Source: Pseudaestuariivita rosea (GTDB lineage Bacteria > Pseudomonadota > Alphaproteobacteria > Rhodobacterales > Rhodobacteraceae). From it: a stretch of 64,000 nt of DNA. The position numbers and the translations under genes were made by a program. How positions within the stretch are numbered: position 1 is the stretch's first letter; every line of letters begins with the position of its first letter. The notes beneath the pieces are model-generated. The model had not been told where the DNA came from, made no database searches, and worked only from the letters and a program-made list of their open reading frames with translations. The stretch lies in the NCBI RefSeq assembly GCF_017592335.1, contig NZ_JACNMP010000013.1, positions 28,421 to 92,420 on the forward strand, in the 5' to 3' direction. Below are positions 37,957-46,631 of this stretch, one piece after another.

Positions 37957-38630
37957 GATGTGGCTTCTCGCGGAAGCATCCATCCAATCCCTCGCACCGT
38001 GACAATCGGGGGTGTGCCCTGTACTGTTTCAAGACCGCGTCGCAACCGCGACACCGCAGCATCCAGTGCATTCGGGCTTACCTCATCGTCGAAGCCATAG
38101 ATCGCTTCTTCGAGGACACGCCGCGCGACAACCTGACCCGTCGCCCGCATCAAGTGCTCCAACACGGCCACCTCTCGGCGCCCGAGGGTCACGGGCGTAT
38201 CGTTCATAGTGACACTGCGGGCAGCCGTATCCAATTCCAGCATCCCGATCCGGAGCAGCCTGTCAGACCGATCTCCCGGTCGTCGCAACACCGCCCGACA
38301 GCGCGCCACGAGTTCCTGCATCTCGACCGGTTTGACCACGTAATCATCAGCCCCTCCATGCAGGCCCGCCAGACGGTCTGTCAACTGATCCCGTGCCGTC
38401 AGCACGATGACCGGCACCCGCCCATCGCGGCGCAAATCCGGCAACAGCTGCAACCCGTCGTCATCGGGCAGGCCGAGATCCAAAAGCACCAGAGCGTAAT
38501 CTGCCAATCTTGCTATTTCGCGCGCGTCTTCAGCCGTGCCGACATGATCAACCGTGAAGCCAGCACGTTGCAAAGCATCCTTGACAGCATCCGCCAAAGG
38601 CATGTGGTCTTCAACAAGCAAGACGCGCAT
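37953..38630 (-). CDS. OmpR/PhoB-family response regulator (QseB-like)
   Basis: A 225-residue regulator: receiver domain MRVLLVEDHMPLADAV with phosphoacceptor aspartate in LVLLDLGLPDDDG and the switch lysine in DDYVVKPVE; C-terminal winged helix ending VSRLRRGLETVQGTPPIVTVRGIGWML. The start at 38630 is the correct domain boundary; the frame upstream to 39074 is open by chance. Its cognate kinase just downstream is broken, so it may be orphaned. Confidence 0.88.
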   Translation of the reverse strand: MRVLLVEDHMPLADAVKDALQRAGFTVDHVGTAEDAREIARLADYALVLLDLGLPDDDGLQLLPDLRRDGRVPVIVLTARDQLTDRLAGLHGGADDYVVKPVEMQELVARCRAVLRRPGDRSDRLLRIGMLELDTAARSVTMNDTPVTLGRREVAVLEHLMRATGQVVARRVLEEAIYGFDDEVSPNALDAAVSRLRRGLETVQGTPPIVTVRGIGWMLPREATS

Positions 38631-38942
38631 CTTGAAATGATCCTTCAAACAAATTGGTACAGTAGCTGTATAGTGCGAGGCAACTGTGGATGGCATGATT
38701 GCTAGGCCAGGATACGGTTCCGCGCTGATATGAGACAAGTTAAGGCTTTTGTCGTTGCGTAACCTGACCAAAGCTTGACGATGTAAAGCCGAAGTCAAAT
38801 CGGAGTGTGCGCAGAATGTGATGCGTAGCGCTTCGTCCATTGCCCGCCTGAAAGGCGACGAATGGGTGAGATCGGACAGAAATCCGTTGTCAAAACCTAT
38901 GCGGCACACACAGTGGTTTTGTTGCATGTGGCGGCCAGACCA

Positions 38943-39041
38943 ACGTCGGTCAATCAAGTTGTCTGTCACGGCTTCCCAAACGAGAAGAGGCTGGATGGAG
39001 GCGATATCGTGAACGTCGATGTGACGCTTGTCGTCGGCGGA
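38943..39041 (+). pseudogene. Fragment resembling methionine aminopeptidase
   Basis: Reads [20 protein letters not shown] and DIVNVDVTL, close to the type I methionine aminopeptidase segment that contains the first histidine and metal aspartate. No recognisable flanking parts, so a short relic. The surrounding 38631-39322 stretch has no intact gene. Confidence 0.4.
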
Positions 39042-39322
39042 CAATCCTGCTGTTTGGACCGGGGTATGGAACATCCGCGCAATATAGCCTCGCGTGTCTG
39101 GTCAGAACGACATAGGTCGAGCAGATTCATGGCTGGATTGTTGTTCGTCATCTCAATCCAGCGCTCGTTAGCGTAGATCTTTGCATCGGGTCATAGGATC
39201 CAAGCAACGGCTGTCTGTGACGTTACGTTGTGAATAACCGTGATTTCGAGAGGATTGTGAAAGAAACCGCCGGTTGATCGCTGCATTCTAAAAAAAACTG
39301 CTTAGGTCGGAGTGCCCCCATC

Positions 39323-39664
39323 ATGCCAGGAGACTATTCCACCACGCTTGGCGAACACCTGAACTGCAATTTTGTGCTATGTGCGTCGTTGTATTTTCGT
39401 CTTCTGGTGATCGACGCGCGCGCCCAGGATCCGCGGTTCTTCGCATGGCACGGGGCGCTGCATGATACCGCGCGTAAACTCTGTGCGCTTGCTGAACCCA
39501 ATACCAACAGAATCGATGTCGCAAGCCAGCTTCGCGCGGGGGCCACTGACCTTATTCACGGGCTGCGTGATACTGCGGATTTGGCAGAAAGGCATGTCGA
39601 TACTACATTGGCAGAGGAAATAGAGGCGTATGCTGACCATATCGAAGCCGAAACAAATCTGTAG
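39323..39664 (+). CDS. Hypothetical protein
   Basis: A 113-residue, mostly helical, soluble frame (MPGDYSTTLGEHLNCNFVLC through EEIEAYADHIEAETNL). GGAG is 11 nt upstream, a weak match in spacing. No family recognised. Codon use is plausible for a real gene. Confidence 0.45.
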   Translation: MPGDYSTTLGEHLNCNFVLCASLYFRLLVIDARAQDPRFFAWHGALHDTARKLCALAEPNTNRIDVASQLRAGATDLIHGLRDTADLAERHVDTTLAEEIEAYADHIEAETNL

Positions 39665-39816
39665 CTGATGTGGCGGGGTTAACTAAACACGCAAAAGCTG
39701 TGGTGGATCGCTCGCAACTCCCAATCGGAGGGGTGTATCACCGTCATGGAAACTGGCAGTGAAGATCGCTTATCGAGAATGACACCAGCGGCGACACGAA
39801 ATTGAGAGAGAGCGAT

Positions 39817-40704
39817 ATGTCGACCCAATTCGATCAGACTGTTTTACCGAAGTATATGAATGGCTTTCCAAACATGCCGCATGAGCACGATTTGGGGGAT
39901 ATCCGGCTGATCCTGCTGCCGCCCGGTTCGATCGACACGCATAACAGGACGTCTGTCAATCACCTTGATGTTAATCTTGCTGGTGCTATGCATGAGTTCT
40001 CGTTCAACTCAGATCGCACTAGATCGGAGTTCATAAGCGGTGAAACTATAGCGTTTGCACCCGCAGGAACAGAGTACCGTCTGACCGTTCAGAACCCACT
40101 GCCTGGCTGCCTCGTTGAGGTGAATGAAAGGCGGTGGAACGGTTGGCTGGAAGAGGGAGAAATCCCAAGAGAGCGTCTTACCGCCTACTTTTGGCGTAAA
40201 GATGGCGTATCGGCTGAATTGGCAAGATCCGGAATTCGTCATCTGATGCGGGCTGCCCACTCCGGCGTTCCGACTGATAGACTAACGGTTGAGGCGCTCG
40301 CTCTGGGCATTGCCGCACGCGGGATGGCGCAAATGACGGTCCGCGATGGCGACATTGACGCCGAAGTCGCTCGATGGTCGCGCTATGCACGGCGCATGGA
40401 GATCAACCGCGCTATCGACCTGATTGAGGCTCGACTGTGCGACTCCGACCTCTCCATCGCGGACCTCGCCGACACAGCCTGCCTGTCCTCATCGCGCTTT
40501 TCATCCGTATTCCGCTCCATGATCGGAGAGTCGCCCTACGCCTTCATCCTGCGCCGCCGCGCGGAGTTTGCGCGCGACCTGATCATCGGCACCCGCGAGC
40601 CACTGTCGCAGATCGCCTATGACGCAGGCTTTTCCAGCCAGGCGCATATGACCGTGGTGATCCGCCGTGTTTTTGGCGTGACACCTGCGGCGATGCGGAA
40701 CTAG
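39817..40704 (+). CDS. AraC-family transcriptional regulator
   Basis: A 295-residue regulator. The C-terminal 100 residues form two helix-turn-helix units (LSIADLADTACLSSSRFSSVFRSMIGESPYAFILRRRAEFARDLI and LSQIAYDAGFSSQAHMTVVIRRVFGVTPAAMRN). The N-terminal half is an uncharacterised ligand domain. The start at 39817 (MSTQFDQTV) has GAGAG in front; a TTG at 39802 is possible. Converges with the LysR gene. Confidence 0.88.
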   Translation: MSTQFDQTVLPKYMNGFPNMPHEHDLGDIRLILLPPGSIDTHNRTSVNHLDVNLAGAMHEFSFNSDRTRSEFISGETIAFAPAGTEYRLTVQNPLPGCLVEVNERRWNGWLEEGEIPRERLTAYFWRKDGVSAELARSGIRHLMRAAHSGVPTDRLTVEALALGIAARGMAQMTVRDGDIDAEVARWSRYARRMEINRAIDLIEARLCDSDLSIADLADTACLSSSRFSSVFRSMIGESPYAFILRRRAEFARDLIIGTREPLSQIAYDAGFSSQAHMTVVIRRVFGVTPAAMRN

Positions 40705-40813
40705 GGTCTGAGGGGACAGGCATGTCATAGACACCCTCCGTGTCCCTGTTTGGCCGGATTACCCCCAAAGAATACGGTGTCAGCGACACGAGATGCGGGC
40801 GGCCGGGCGGGGG

Positions 40814-41737
40814 TCAGGCGTTATCCACAGTGAAATCGAAGCCGTCGAAATCCTTGAGAAACGCTTCAAAAAAGTCCGTGAAGGCAGACACCAGCGGCGG
40901 CAGTCGCGCATAGGGCGGATAGGACAGCGACAGCCACAGGGGGGTCACCTCCCAATCCGGCAGCACCGCGACGACCGCGCCCGACCGTAATCCCTTGGCC
41001 ACCAGAAAGTCCGGCAGAACGGTGATCCCCTGACCACGACAGGCGAGGGCATAGAGCACCTCGCCGTTATTGCTGATGATGCTTTCCCCGGCCTTGAACA
41101 GGCGGGTCTCGGCGCCACGGCTCAACCGCCATGTCTCCGCCTGCTGACCATGCCCGTAGGAGAGACAAAGGGCCCTTGGCAGCGCCTCCGGCGCGGGGAT
41201 TGGGCCGTGCGCCTCAAGGAAGCTTGGCGCGGCCACCATGGTGCGCGGGATCACGCAGACTTTGCGCCAGATGCTTGACTGGTCCTTGGGTGGCATCGAG
41301 ATGCGCACGGCAAGATCGCAGGTCTCGGTCAGGATGTCGGTGAGTGCATCGCTGAGGTGGATGACAAGATCGACCGTTGGATAGGCAAGTCGAAAGCTTT
41401 CGATCAGGGCTGGCATCAACCGCATCCCAAAGGACATGGGAACATTGACCGACAGCCGGCCGCGTAGCGGATTGGCGGCATCGGACAGCTCCGCCGCAAC
41501 GCGGTCGAACTCCGCGATGACGGGGGCGTAACGCCCTGCGATCCGGGCACCTTGCGATGTCAGAGAGACCTGCCGGGTCGTCCGCAAGAGCAATTGGTGA
41601 CCCAGATCCTCCTCAAGCCGCGCGATGATGCGCGTTACGGTGGCGGGCGTCAAATCCAATGCCTTTGCCGCTTGCGCAAAGCTCAGATGTTCGGCGACGG
41701 TCAGGAACACGCGGATAGCTTTCAGATCTTGCAGCAT
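40814..41737 (-). CDS. LysR-family transcriptional regulator
   Basis: A 307-residue regulator with an N-terminal winged helix (LQDLKAIRVFLTVAEHLSFAQAAKALDLTPATVTRIIARLEEDLGHQLLLRTTRQ) and a C-terminal periplasmic-binding-like effector domain. Divergent from the dioxygenase operon starting at 41844; an inverted repeat lies between them. It probably senses an aromatic or quinone and controls that operon. Confidence 0.9.
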   Translation of the reverse strand: MLQDLKAIRVFLTVAEHLSFAQAAKALDLTPATVTRIIARLEEDLGHQLLLRTTRQVSLTSQGARIAGRYAPVIAEFDRVAAELSDAANPLRGRLSVNVPMSFGMRLMPALIESFRLAYPTVDLVIHLSDALTDILTETCDLAVRISMPPKDQSSIWRKVCVIPRTMVAAPSFLEAHGPIPAPEALPRALCLSYGHGQQAETWRLSRGAETRLFKAGESIISNNGEVLYALACRGQGITVLPDFLVAKGLRSGAVVAVLPDWEVTPLWLSLSYPPYARLPPLVSAFTDFFEAFLKDFDGFDFTVDNA

Positions 41738-41753
41738 AATTATTTCATTGCTT

Positions 41754-41778
41754 ATAACAGATTATGGTTAACTGTTAT
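41754..41778. promoter_or_regulatory. LysR-type operator candidate
   Basis: ATAACAG (41754-41760) and CTGTTAT (41772-41778) are perfect inverted arms with an 11-nt spacer, the geometry expected of LysR sites, in the divergent region between the LysR gene and its presumed target operon. Confidence 0.55.
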
Positions 41779-41843
41779 CATTCTCTTTTGGAATACGCAC
41801 CCCATTTATGGTCCAAGGAATAAAATCTGATGGAGCGAAAGAA

Positions 41844-42776
41844 ATGGACAAGCACATCAAAGGCTTGCATCATATCACGTCGATGGCGGCAGATGCGCGG
41901 GAAAACAACGCGTTTTTCACCAAAACGCTTGGCCTGCGCCACGTCAAGAAGACCGTCAACTTCGACGATCCCGGCACCTACCACCTGTATTACTGCGACG
42001 AGATCGGGACCCCCGGTTCTGTCATGACCTATTTCCCCTTCGGCATGATGCCAAAAGGGAAGCGCGGCGCGGGTGAGGTCGGCGTGACCGAGTTTGCGGT
42101 GCCCAAGGGTGCTTTGCCCTATTGGAAGGACCGCCTGTCGATGCTGGATGTCGGCGGTTTGCGCGAAGACACTTTCCTTGGCGAAGCGCGGTTGGAGTTC
42201 GACGGCCCCGATGGGGACGGTTTTGCCCTGGTCGAGAGCGACCCGGCGGGCCGTGCTCCCTGGACTGGCAGCGATGTGCCCGAGGGCACCGGCATTCTGG
42301 GCTTTCACGGCGCGCGGTTCCGCCTGCGCGATGCGGCGTCCACGGGCGAGCTTTTGGGCTTCATGGGCTACCAGAAGGACGAGACCGCCGGAAATGTCAC
42401 GCGCTACCGGATCGAGGGCGGCAATGCCGCTGACACCATTGATCTGGAGGAAATCCCCGGCGGGGCCTCTGCCTATCAGGGCGCCGGATCGGTGCACCAC
42501 ATCGCCTTTGCGGTCGAGGATCGTGCAGCACAACTTGAGGTGCGCAAGGCACTGTTGGACACGGGCTATCAGGTCACGCCGGTGATCGACCGCGACTACT
42601 TCTGGGCAATCTATTTCCGCACGCCCGGCGGCATCCTGTTCGAGATCGCTACCAATGAGCCCGGTTTCGACCGGGATGAGGACACCGCCCATCTGGGTCA
42701 GGCCCTGCAATTGCCCGAACGTTATCGCGCCTACCGCGAGCGGATCGAGAAGCAGTTGCAGCCGATTGAAGGATAA
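41844..42776 (+). CDS. VOC-family ring-cleaving dioxygenase (MhqO-like)
   Basis: A 310-residue protein of two vicinal-oxygen-chelate modules. Each has the metal histidine near its start: GLHHITSMAADARENNAFF (residues about 6-24) and SVHHIAFAVEDRAAQLEV (about 217-234), with the later FRTPGGILFEIATNEPGF carrying the glutamate. It resembles extradiol dioxygenases/hydroquinone dioxygenases that open aromatic rings. First gene of the LysR-linked operon; GGAG precedes the ATG at 41844. Confidence 0.88.
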   Translation: MDKHIKGLHHITSMAADARENNAFFTKTLGLRHVKKTVNFDDPGTYHLYYCDEIGTPGSVMTYFPFGMMPKGKRGAGEVGVTEFAVPKGALPYWKDRLSMLDVGGLREDTFLGEARLEFDGPDGDGFALVESDPAGRAPWTGSDVPEGTGILGFHGARFRLRDAASTGELLGFMGYQKDETAGNVTRYRIEGGNAADTIDLEEIPGGASAYQGAGSVHHIAFAVEDRAAQLEVRKALLDTGYQVTPVIDRDYFWAIYFRTPGGILFEIATNEPGFDRDEDTAHLGQALQLPERYRAYRERIEKQLQPIEG

Positions 42777-42780
42777 GACG

Positions 42781-43407
42781 ATGGAGACCGACAGCTACAT
42801 CACCAAAAGCAAGACGCCCGCCCCCGGCGCGCCGCTAGTCTTTGCCTTTCACGGCACGGGCGGGGACGAACACCAGTTCTTCGATCTGGCCGCTGACATG
42901 TTGCCGGGGGCGGGCATCGTCTCGCCCCGCGGGGATGTGTCCGAGATGGGCGCAGCACGGTTCTTTCGCCGCACGGGCGAAGGTGTCTATGACATGGCCG
43001 ATCTTGCGGCACGGACCGAGAAGATGGCCGCTTTTGTGACCAACTGGAAGGCAAGACACCCCGGTGCGCCGGTCTATGGCTTTGGCTATTCGAACGGGGC
43101 GAACATCCTTGCCTCGGTGATGATGGCGCGCCCGGATCTGTTCGACCGTGTGGGCCTGCTGCATCCGCTGATCCCCTGGGACCCGGCGCCTCAGCCGGGG
43201 CTGAAAGGGCGGCAAGTTCTGATCACCGCAGGTCAGAACGATCCGATCTGTCCCTGGCCCATGACGCAGTACCTGATCGACTGGGCGCAGGCGCAGGGGG
43301 CGGAGGTCACGACCGAGATTCACCCCGGCGGGCATGAACTACGCCAGGCCGAGATCACAGCCCTTGGCGCACTGATGGGGCGCAAGCTGGCACCCGTCGG
43401 TAGCTGA
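42781..43407 (+). CDS. Alpha/beta hydrolase (MhqD/phospholipase-carboxylesterase type)
   Basis: A 208-residue serine hydrolase with VFAFHGTGGDEHQFF, the nucleophile motif YGFGYSNGANILAS and the acid/base residues in GQNDPICPWPMTQY and HPGGHELRQ. The pairing of this family with a ring-cleaving dioxygenase is known from mhq loci (methylhydroquinone resistance). Starts 4 bp after the dioxygenase stop. Confidence 0.86.
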   Translation: METDSYITKSKTPAPGAPLVFAFHGTGGDEHQFFDLAADMLPGAGIVSPRGDVSEMGAARFFRRTGEGVYDMADLAARTEKMAAFVTNWKARHPGAPVYGFGYSNGANILASVMMARPDLFDRVGLLHPLIPWDPAPQPGLKGRQVLITAGQNDPICPWPMTQYLIDWAQAQGAEVTTEIHPGGHELRQAEITALGALMGRKLAPVGS

Positions 43408-43503
43408 GCTGCCAAATGTGAAAAACTTCAGGCCGGATGTGAAATCGGCTTGGAACGCAAAAGGTTACGAAAGCAGAAGACTTTATCGCAAGGAGACCTG
43501 ACC

Positions 43504-43749
43504 ATGACTTGGCAACCCTATGTCATATCACTGCTCGCTGGCCTCGGTGTCGGCGTAATCTACGGATTGCTAACCGTCCGATCCCCGGCCCCACCGATCA
43601 TCGCCCTGCTTGGCCTGCTTGGCATGTTGGCCGGGGAGGCGGCGGTGCAGTGGTTACGCGGGCACAGCGGTGCGGTGGCTGACGCCTTGCACCTGAAAAC
43701 CTTCTCGACTGCGGAACACCGCCGCGAAGACTCAAACCCAAAAACCTGA
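43504..43749 (+). CDS. XapX domain protein (DUF1427)
   Basis: An 81-residue membrane protein with two hydrophobic helices (LLAGLGVGVIYGLLTVRSPAPP and IIALLGLLGMLAGEAAVQW). The PAPP turn between the helices is the hallmark of the XapX family, of unknown function but often found beside cysteine hydrolases. Start at 43504 is set by AAGGAGA in front. Confidence 0.85.
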   Translation: MTWQPYVISLLAGLGVGVIYGLLTVRSPAPPIIALLGLLGMLAGEAAVQWLRGHSGAVADALHLKTFSTAEHRREDSNPKT

Positions 43750-43774
43750 AACCTCGAAACAGGAGACCTGACCC

Positions 43775-44482
43775 ATGTCTAAAACCGAAGTCCTCACCCC
43801 TGAAAACAGCCAGCTGATCTTTATCGATCATCAGCCACAGATGGCGTTCGGCGTGCAATCCATCGACCGTCAGACGCTCAAGAACAACACCGTGGCGTTG
43901 GCCAAGGCGGGCAAGATTTTCGACATCCCGACGATCATCACAACCGTCGAGACCGAGGCGTTCTCGGGACACACCTATCCAGAACTGCTGGATGTGCATC
44001 CCGATGCCCCGCTTCTGGAACGCACCTCGATGAACTCCTGGGACGATCAGAAAGTGCGCGATGCACTGGCCAAGGGAGCCGCGGAAGGGCGCAAAAAGAT
44101 CATCGTTTCCGGTCTGTGGACTGAGGTCTGCAACCTGACCTTCGCGCTCAGCGCCATGAACGACACGGATTACGAGATCTATATGGTCGCCGATGCATCC
44201 GGCGGCACGTCCTTGGACGCGCATAACTACGCCATGGACCGCATGGTCCAGGCGGGTGTGATCCCCGTGACGTGGCAGCAGGTGCTGCTGGAGTGGCAGC
44301 GCGACTGGGCGCGGCGCGACACCTACGACGCCGTGATCGGCCTCGTGCAGGAGCATTCGGGTGCCTACGGCATGGGCGTCGATTACGCCTACACCATGGT
44401 GCACAAGGCCCCGTCGCGGAGCACGCACACTGGGGAGGTGCAAGCCCCCGTGCCAGCAGGCAACGCCGTAGCGGCCGAATAG
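43775..44482 (+). CDS. Isochorismatase-like cysteine hydrolase
   Basis: A 235-residue Rossmann-type hydrolase. LIFIDHQPQMAF has the catalytic aspartate, the lysine lies in the region AAEGRKKIIVSGL and the cysteine in GLWTEVCNLTF. Similar to YcaC-like hydrolases that hydrolyse amide or N-carbamoyl bonds. AGGAGA precedes the ATG. Part of the LysR-linked operon; a hairpin follows. Confidence 0.88.
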   Translation: MSKTEVLTPENSQLIFIDHQPQMAFGVQSIDRQTLKNNTVALAKAGKIFDIPTIITTVETEAFSGHTYPELLDVHPDAPLLERTSMNSWDDQKVRDALAKGAAEGRKKIIVSGLWTEVCNLTFALSAMNDTDYEIYMVADASGGTSLDAHNYAMDRMVQAGVIPVTWQQVLLEWQRDWARRDTYDAVIGLVQEHSGAYGMGVDYAYTMVHKAPSRSTHTGEVQAPVPAGNAVAAE

Positions 44483-44500
44483 CCACCCACGACCTTTGAT

Positions 44501-44520
44501 CGCGCCCACCTGCGGGCGCG
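44501..44520 (+). terminator. GC-rich hairpin between hydrolase and amidohydrolase genes
   Basis: CGCGCCC (44501-44507) and GGGCGCG (44514-44520) with a 6-nt loop followed by GTTTCCCTT. Could partially terminate transcription inside the operon. Confidence 0.45.
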
Positions 44521-44558
44521 GTTTCCCTTCAGTTTCATCCAGAACGACGGAGCACGCC

Positions 44559-46259
44559 ATGGCCGATACCATTCTTTTCAACGGCAAGATCACCACGATG
44601 GACCCCGACCGGCCAGAGGCGACAGCGGTCGCGCTGAACGGGGGTCTGATTGCGGAGGTCGGCTCGGACACCGACATCCTTCGCCTGAAGACCGCCGACA
44701 CAAATGTTATTGATCTTGGCGGTCAGCGCGTGATCCCCGGCTTGATAGACAGTCACACGCATATCATCCGGCAAGGCAATAACTTTGCCATGGAGTTGCG
44801 GTGGGATCATGTGCCTTCGCTCGCCGATGGTTTGCGGATGCTCAAGCAACAGGCGCAGCGGACGCCAGCGGGTCAGTGGATCCGTGTGGTTGGCGGTTGG
44901 TCGGCGGATCAATTCGCCGAAAAGCGCCTGCCCACGATTGACGAGATCAACGCCGTGGCCCCCGATGTGCCGGTCTATGTGCTGCACCTGTATGACCGTG
45001 CCTGGCTGAACAAGGCCGCTTTGCGCGCGCTTGGCATCGACAAGCATTTCTATGAGCCCTTCGTTTCGGGCCGTCTGGAGCGTGATGATCAGGGCAATCC
45101 CACGGGCCTTGCGATGGCGCGCCCGAACGCGCAACCGCTCTATGCGCTTCTGGACATGGCGCCGAAGCTGGATTTCGAACAGCAGGTCACCTCGACCAAG
45201 CACTATTTCCGCGCGCTCAATGGCCTTGGCCTGACCTCTGCGCTGGATTGTGCGGGCGGGTTCCTGAACTATCCCGATGATTATGGCGTCATCACCGAAC
45301 TGAACAATCGCGGCGAGCAAACCGTGCGCATCGGCTATCAGCTGTTTGCACAGCGGCCCACGCTGGAACTGGACGATTTCAAACGTTGGAATGATGTCGT
45401 GAAACCCGATGAGGGCGACGATTACCTGAAATGTGTGGGTGCTGGCGAAATGCTGGTGGCCTCGGCCTATGATTTCGAGGATTTCAGCTATCCGCGCCCC
45501 GAATTGTCCCAGCGGATGGAGGGCGACCTGCGCCCGGTGCTGGAATTCCTGTTCGAGAACTGCTGGCCAATCCGCTTTCACTGCACCTACGAAGAAAGCG
45601 CGCACCGCCTTCTGAAGGTTGTCGAAGAGGTCGGCCGCGACAAGGGGCTGGAGGAACTGAACTGGATCTTCGATCACGGCGAAACCGTGTCCGAGGCGAC
45701 GATGGAATGGGTCGCGCGGCTGGGTGGTGGCATCAGCTATCAGAACCGGATTGCGTTTCAGGCCACCTCCTATCGCGACCGTTATGGGCAGGACGCACTG
45801 CATGACGTGATGCCGGTCAAGAAGATGATGGCCTCTGGCGTGCCGCTGGCGGCGGGCACCGATGCAACACGCGTGTCCTCCTACAACCCGTGGCTCGCGA
45901 TCCACTGGGCCGTTTCAGGCAAGGGGCGCGGCGGCGATGTCATCTGGCAAGCGGCAAACCGGCTGGATCGGCATGATGCGCTGCGCCATTGGACCGCAGC
46001 GGGCGCGTGGTTCAGCCGCGAGCAGCGCAAGAAGGGCCAGATCAAGGCGGGGCAGTTCGCTGACCTCGCCGTGCTAGATCGCGATTACTTTGCCGTGCCG
46101 GAGGATGACATCATCAACATCGAGGCCGACCTGACATTCACAGGCGGCAAGGTGGTGCATGCCAAAGGGGCCTTTGCTGACCACGCGCCCGCACCACTAC
46201 CGGAACTGCCGGATTGGTCGCCCGTGCCTGTGTTCGGCGCGCCGGGGGCGGCAGCCTGA
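44559..46259 (+). CDS. YtcJ-like metal-dependent amidohydrolase
   Basis: A 566-residue amidohydrolase with VIPGLIDSHTHIIRQG near the N terminus (metal histidines), FHCTYEESAHRLL mid-protein and AAGTDATRVSSYNPW near the C terminus. Acts on cyclic or linear amides; the in vivo substrate is unknown. The start at 44559 has GGAG upstream; the open frame to 44496 passes through the hairpin. Located between the cysteine hydrolase and a GNAT gene. Confidence 0.88.
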   Translation: MADTILFNGKITTMDPDRPEATAVALNGGLIAEVGSDTDILRLKTADTNVIDLGGQRVIPGLIDSHTHIIRQGNNFAMELRWDHVPSLADGLRMLKQQAQRTPAGQWIRVVGGWSADQFAEKRLPTIDEINAVAPDVPVYVLHLYDRAWLNKAALRALGIDKHFYEPFVSGRLERDDQGNPTGLAMARPNAQPLYALLDMAPKLDFEQQVTSTKHYFRALNGLGLTSALDCAGGFLNYPDDYGVITELNNRGEQTVRIGYQLFAQRPTLELDDFKRWNDVVKPDEGDDYLKCVGAGEMLVASAYDFEDFSYPRPELSQRMEGDLRPVLEFLFENCWPIRFHCTYEESAHRLLKVVEEVGRDKGLEELNWIFDHGETVSEATMEWVARLGGGISYQNRIAFQATSYRDRYGQDALHDVMPVKKMMASGVPLAAGTDATRVSSYNPWLAIHWAVSGKGRGGDVIWQAANRLDRHDALRHWTAAGAWFSREQRKKGQIKAGQFADLAVLDRDYFAVPEDDIINIEADLTFTGGKVVHAKGAFADHAPAPLPELPDWSPVPVFGAPGAAA

Positions 46260-46284
46260 TTATTGACGACTGACCCGATAAACA

Positions 46285-46310
46285 CTGCGGGCCGCATTAC
46301 AGACCCGCAG
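46285..46310 (+). promoter_or_regulatory. Hairpin between amidohydrolase and GNAT genes
   Basis: CTGCGGG (46285-46291) pairs with CCCGCAG (46304-46310), loop 12 nt, 22 nt before the GNAT start. Perhaps an mRNA processing or stability element. Confidence 0.3.
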
Positions 46311-46331
46311 ATATACCTGAAAGGAAACACC

Positions 46332-46631
46332 ATGGCCGATATCATCATTACCCGCACGGATACCGACACAAAGGCACGCTATGCCGCCATCATCGACGGT
46401 GTTGAGGGGGAGGGCGAGCTGACCCTCTCCAAGGTCTCTGACGCGCTGATCATCGCCGATCACACCGGCGTGCCCGACAGCATGCGCGGCATGGGTGTTG
46501 CCGGTGCGCTGGCCGAACGGTTGTTCGCCGATGCCCGCGCATCAGGTCAGCGGATTGTACCACTTTGCCCCTTTGTGCGTGGCTATGCCCAGAAACGTCG
46601 CGAGGAGACGGCCGATGTCATCCAGTGGTAG
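46332..46631 (+). CDS. YjdJ-type small N-acetyltransferase
   Basis: A 99-residue minimal GNAT domain (ALIIADHTGVPDSMRGMGVAGALAERLFADARASGQRIVPLCPFVRGYAQKR). The signature GVPxxxRGxGVAxxL and CPFVxxY match the YjdJ / Gcn5-related short acetyltransferase family. AAGGAAA precedes the ATG. Overlaps the MFS gene start by 17 bp, so they are co-translated. Confidence 0.86.
   Translation: MADIIITRTDTDTKARYAAIIDGVEGEGELTLSKVSDALIIADHTGVPDSMRGMGVAGALAERLFADARASGQRIVPLCPFVRGYAQKRREETADVIQW

Noticed and set aside
38633..39074. N-terminal extension of the response regulator by 148 codons
   Set aside because: The receiver domain begins exactly at the internal ATG at 38630; the extension has no domain and covers other gene relics.
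44535..45905. Long minus-strand open frame opposite the amidohydrolase gene
   Set aside because: It is antisense to a gene with clear catalytic motifs, has no ribosome site and its protein has no family features.
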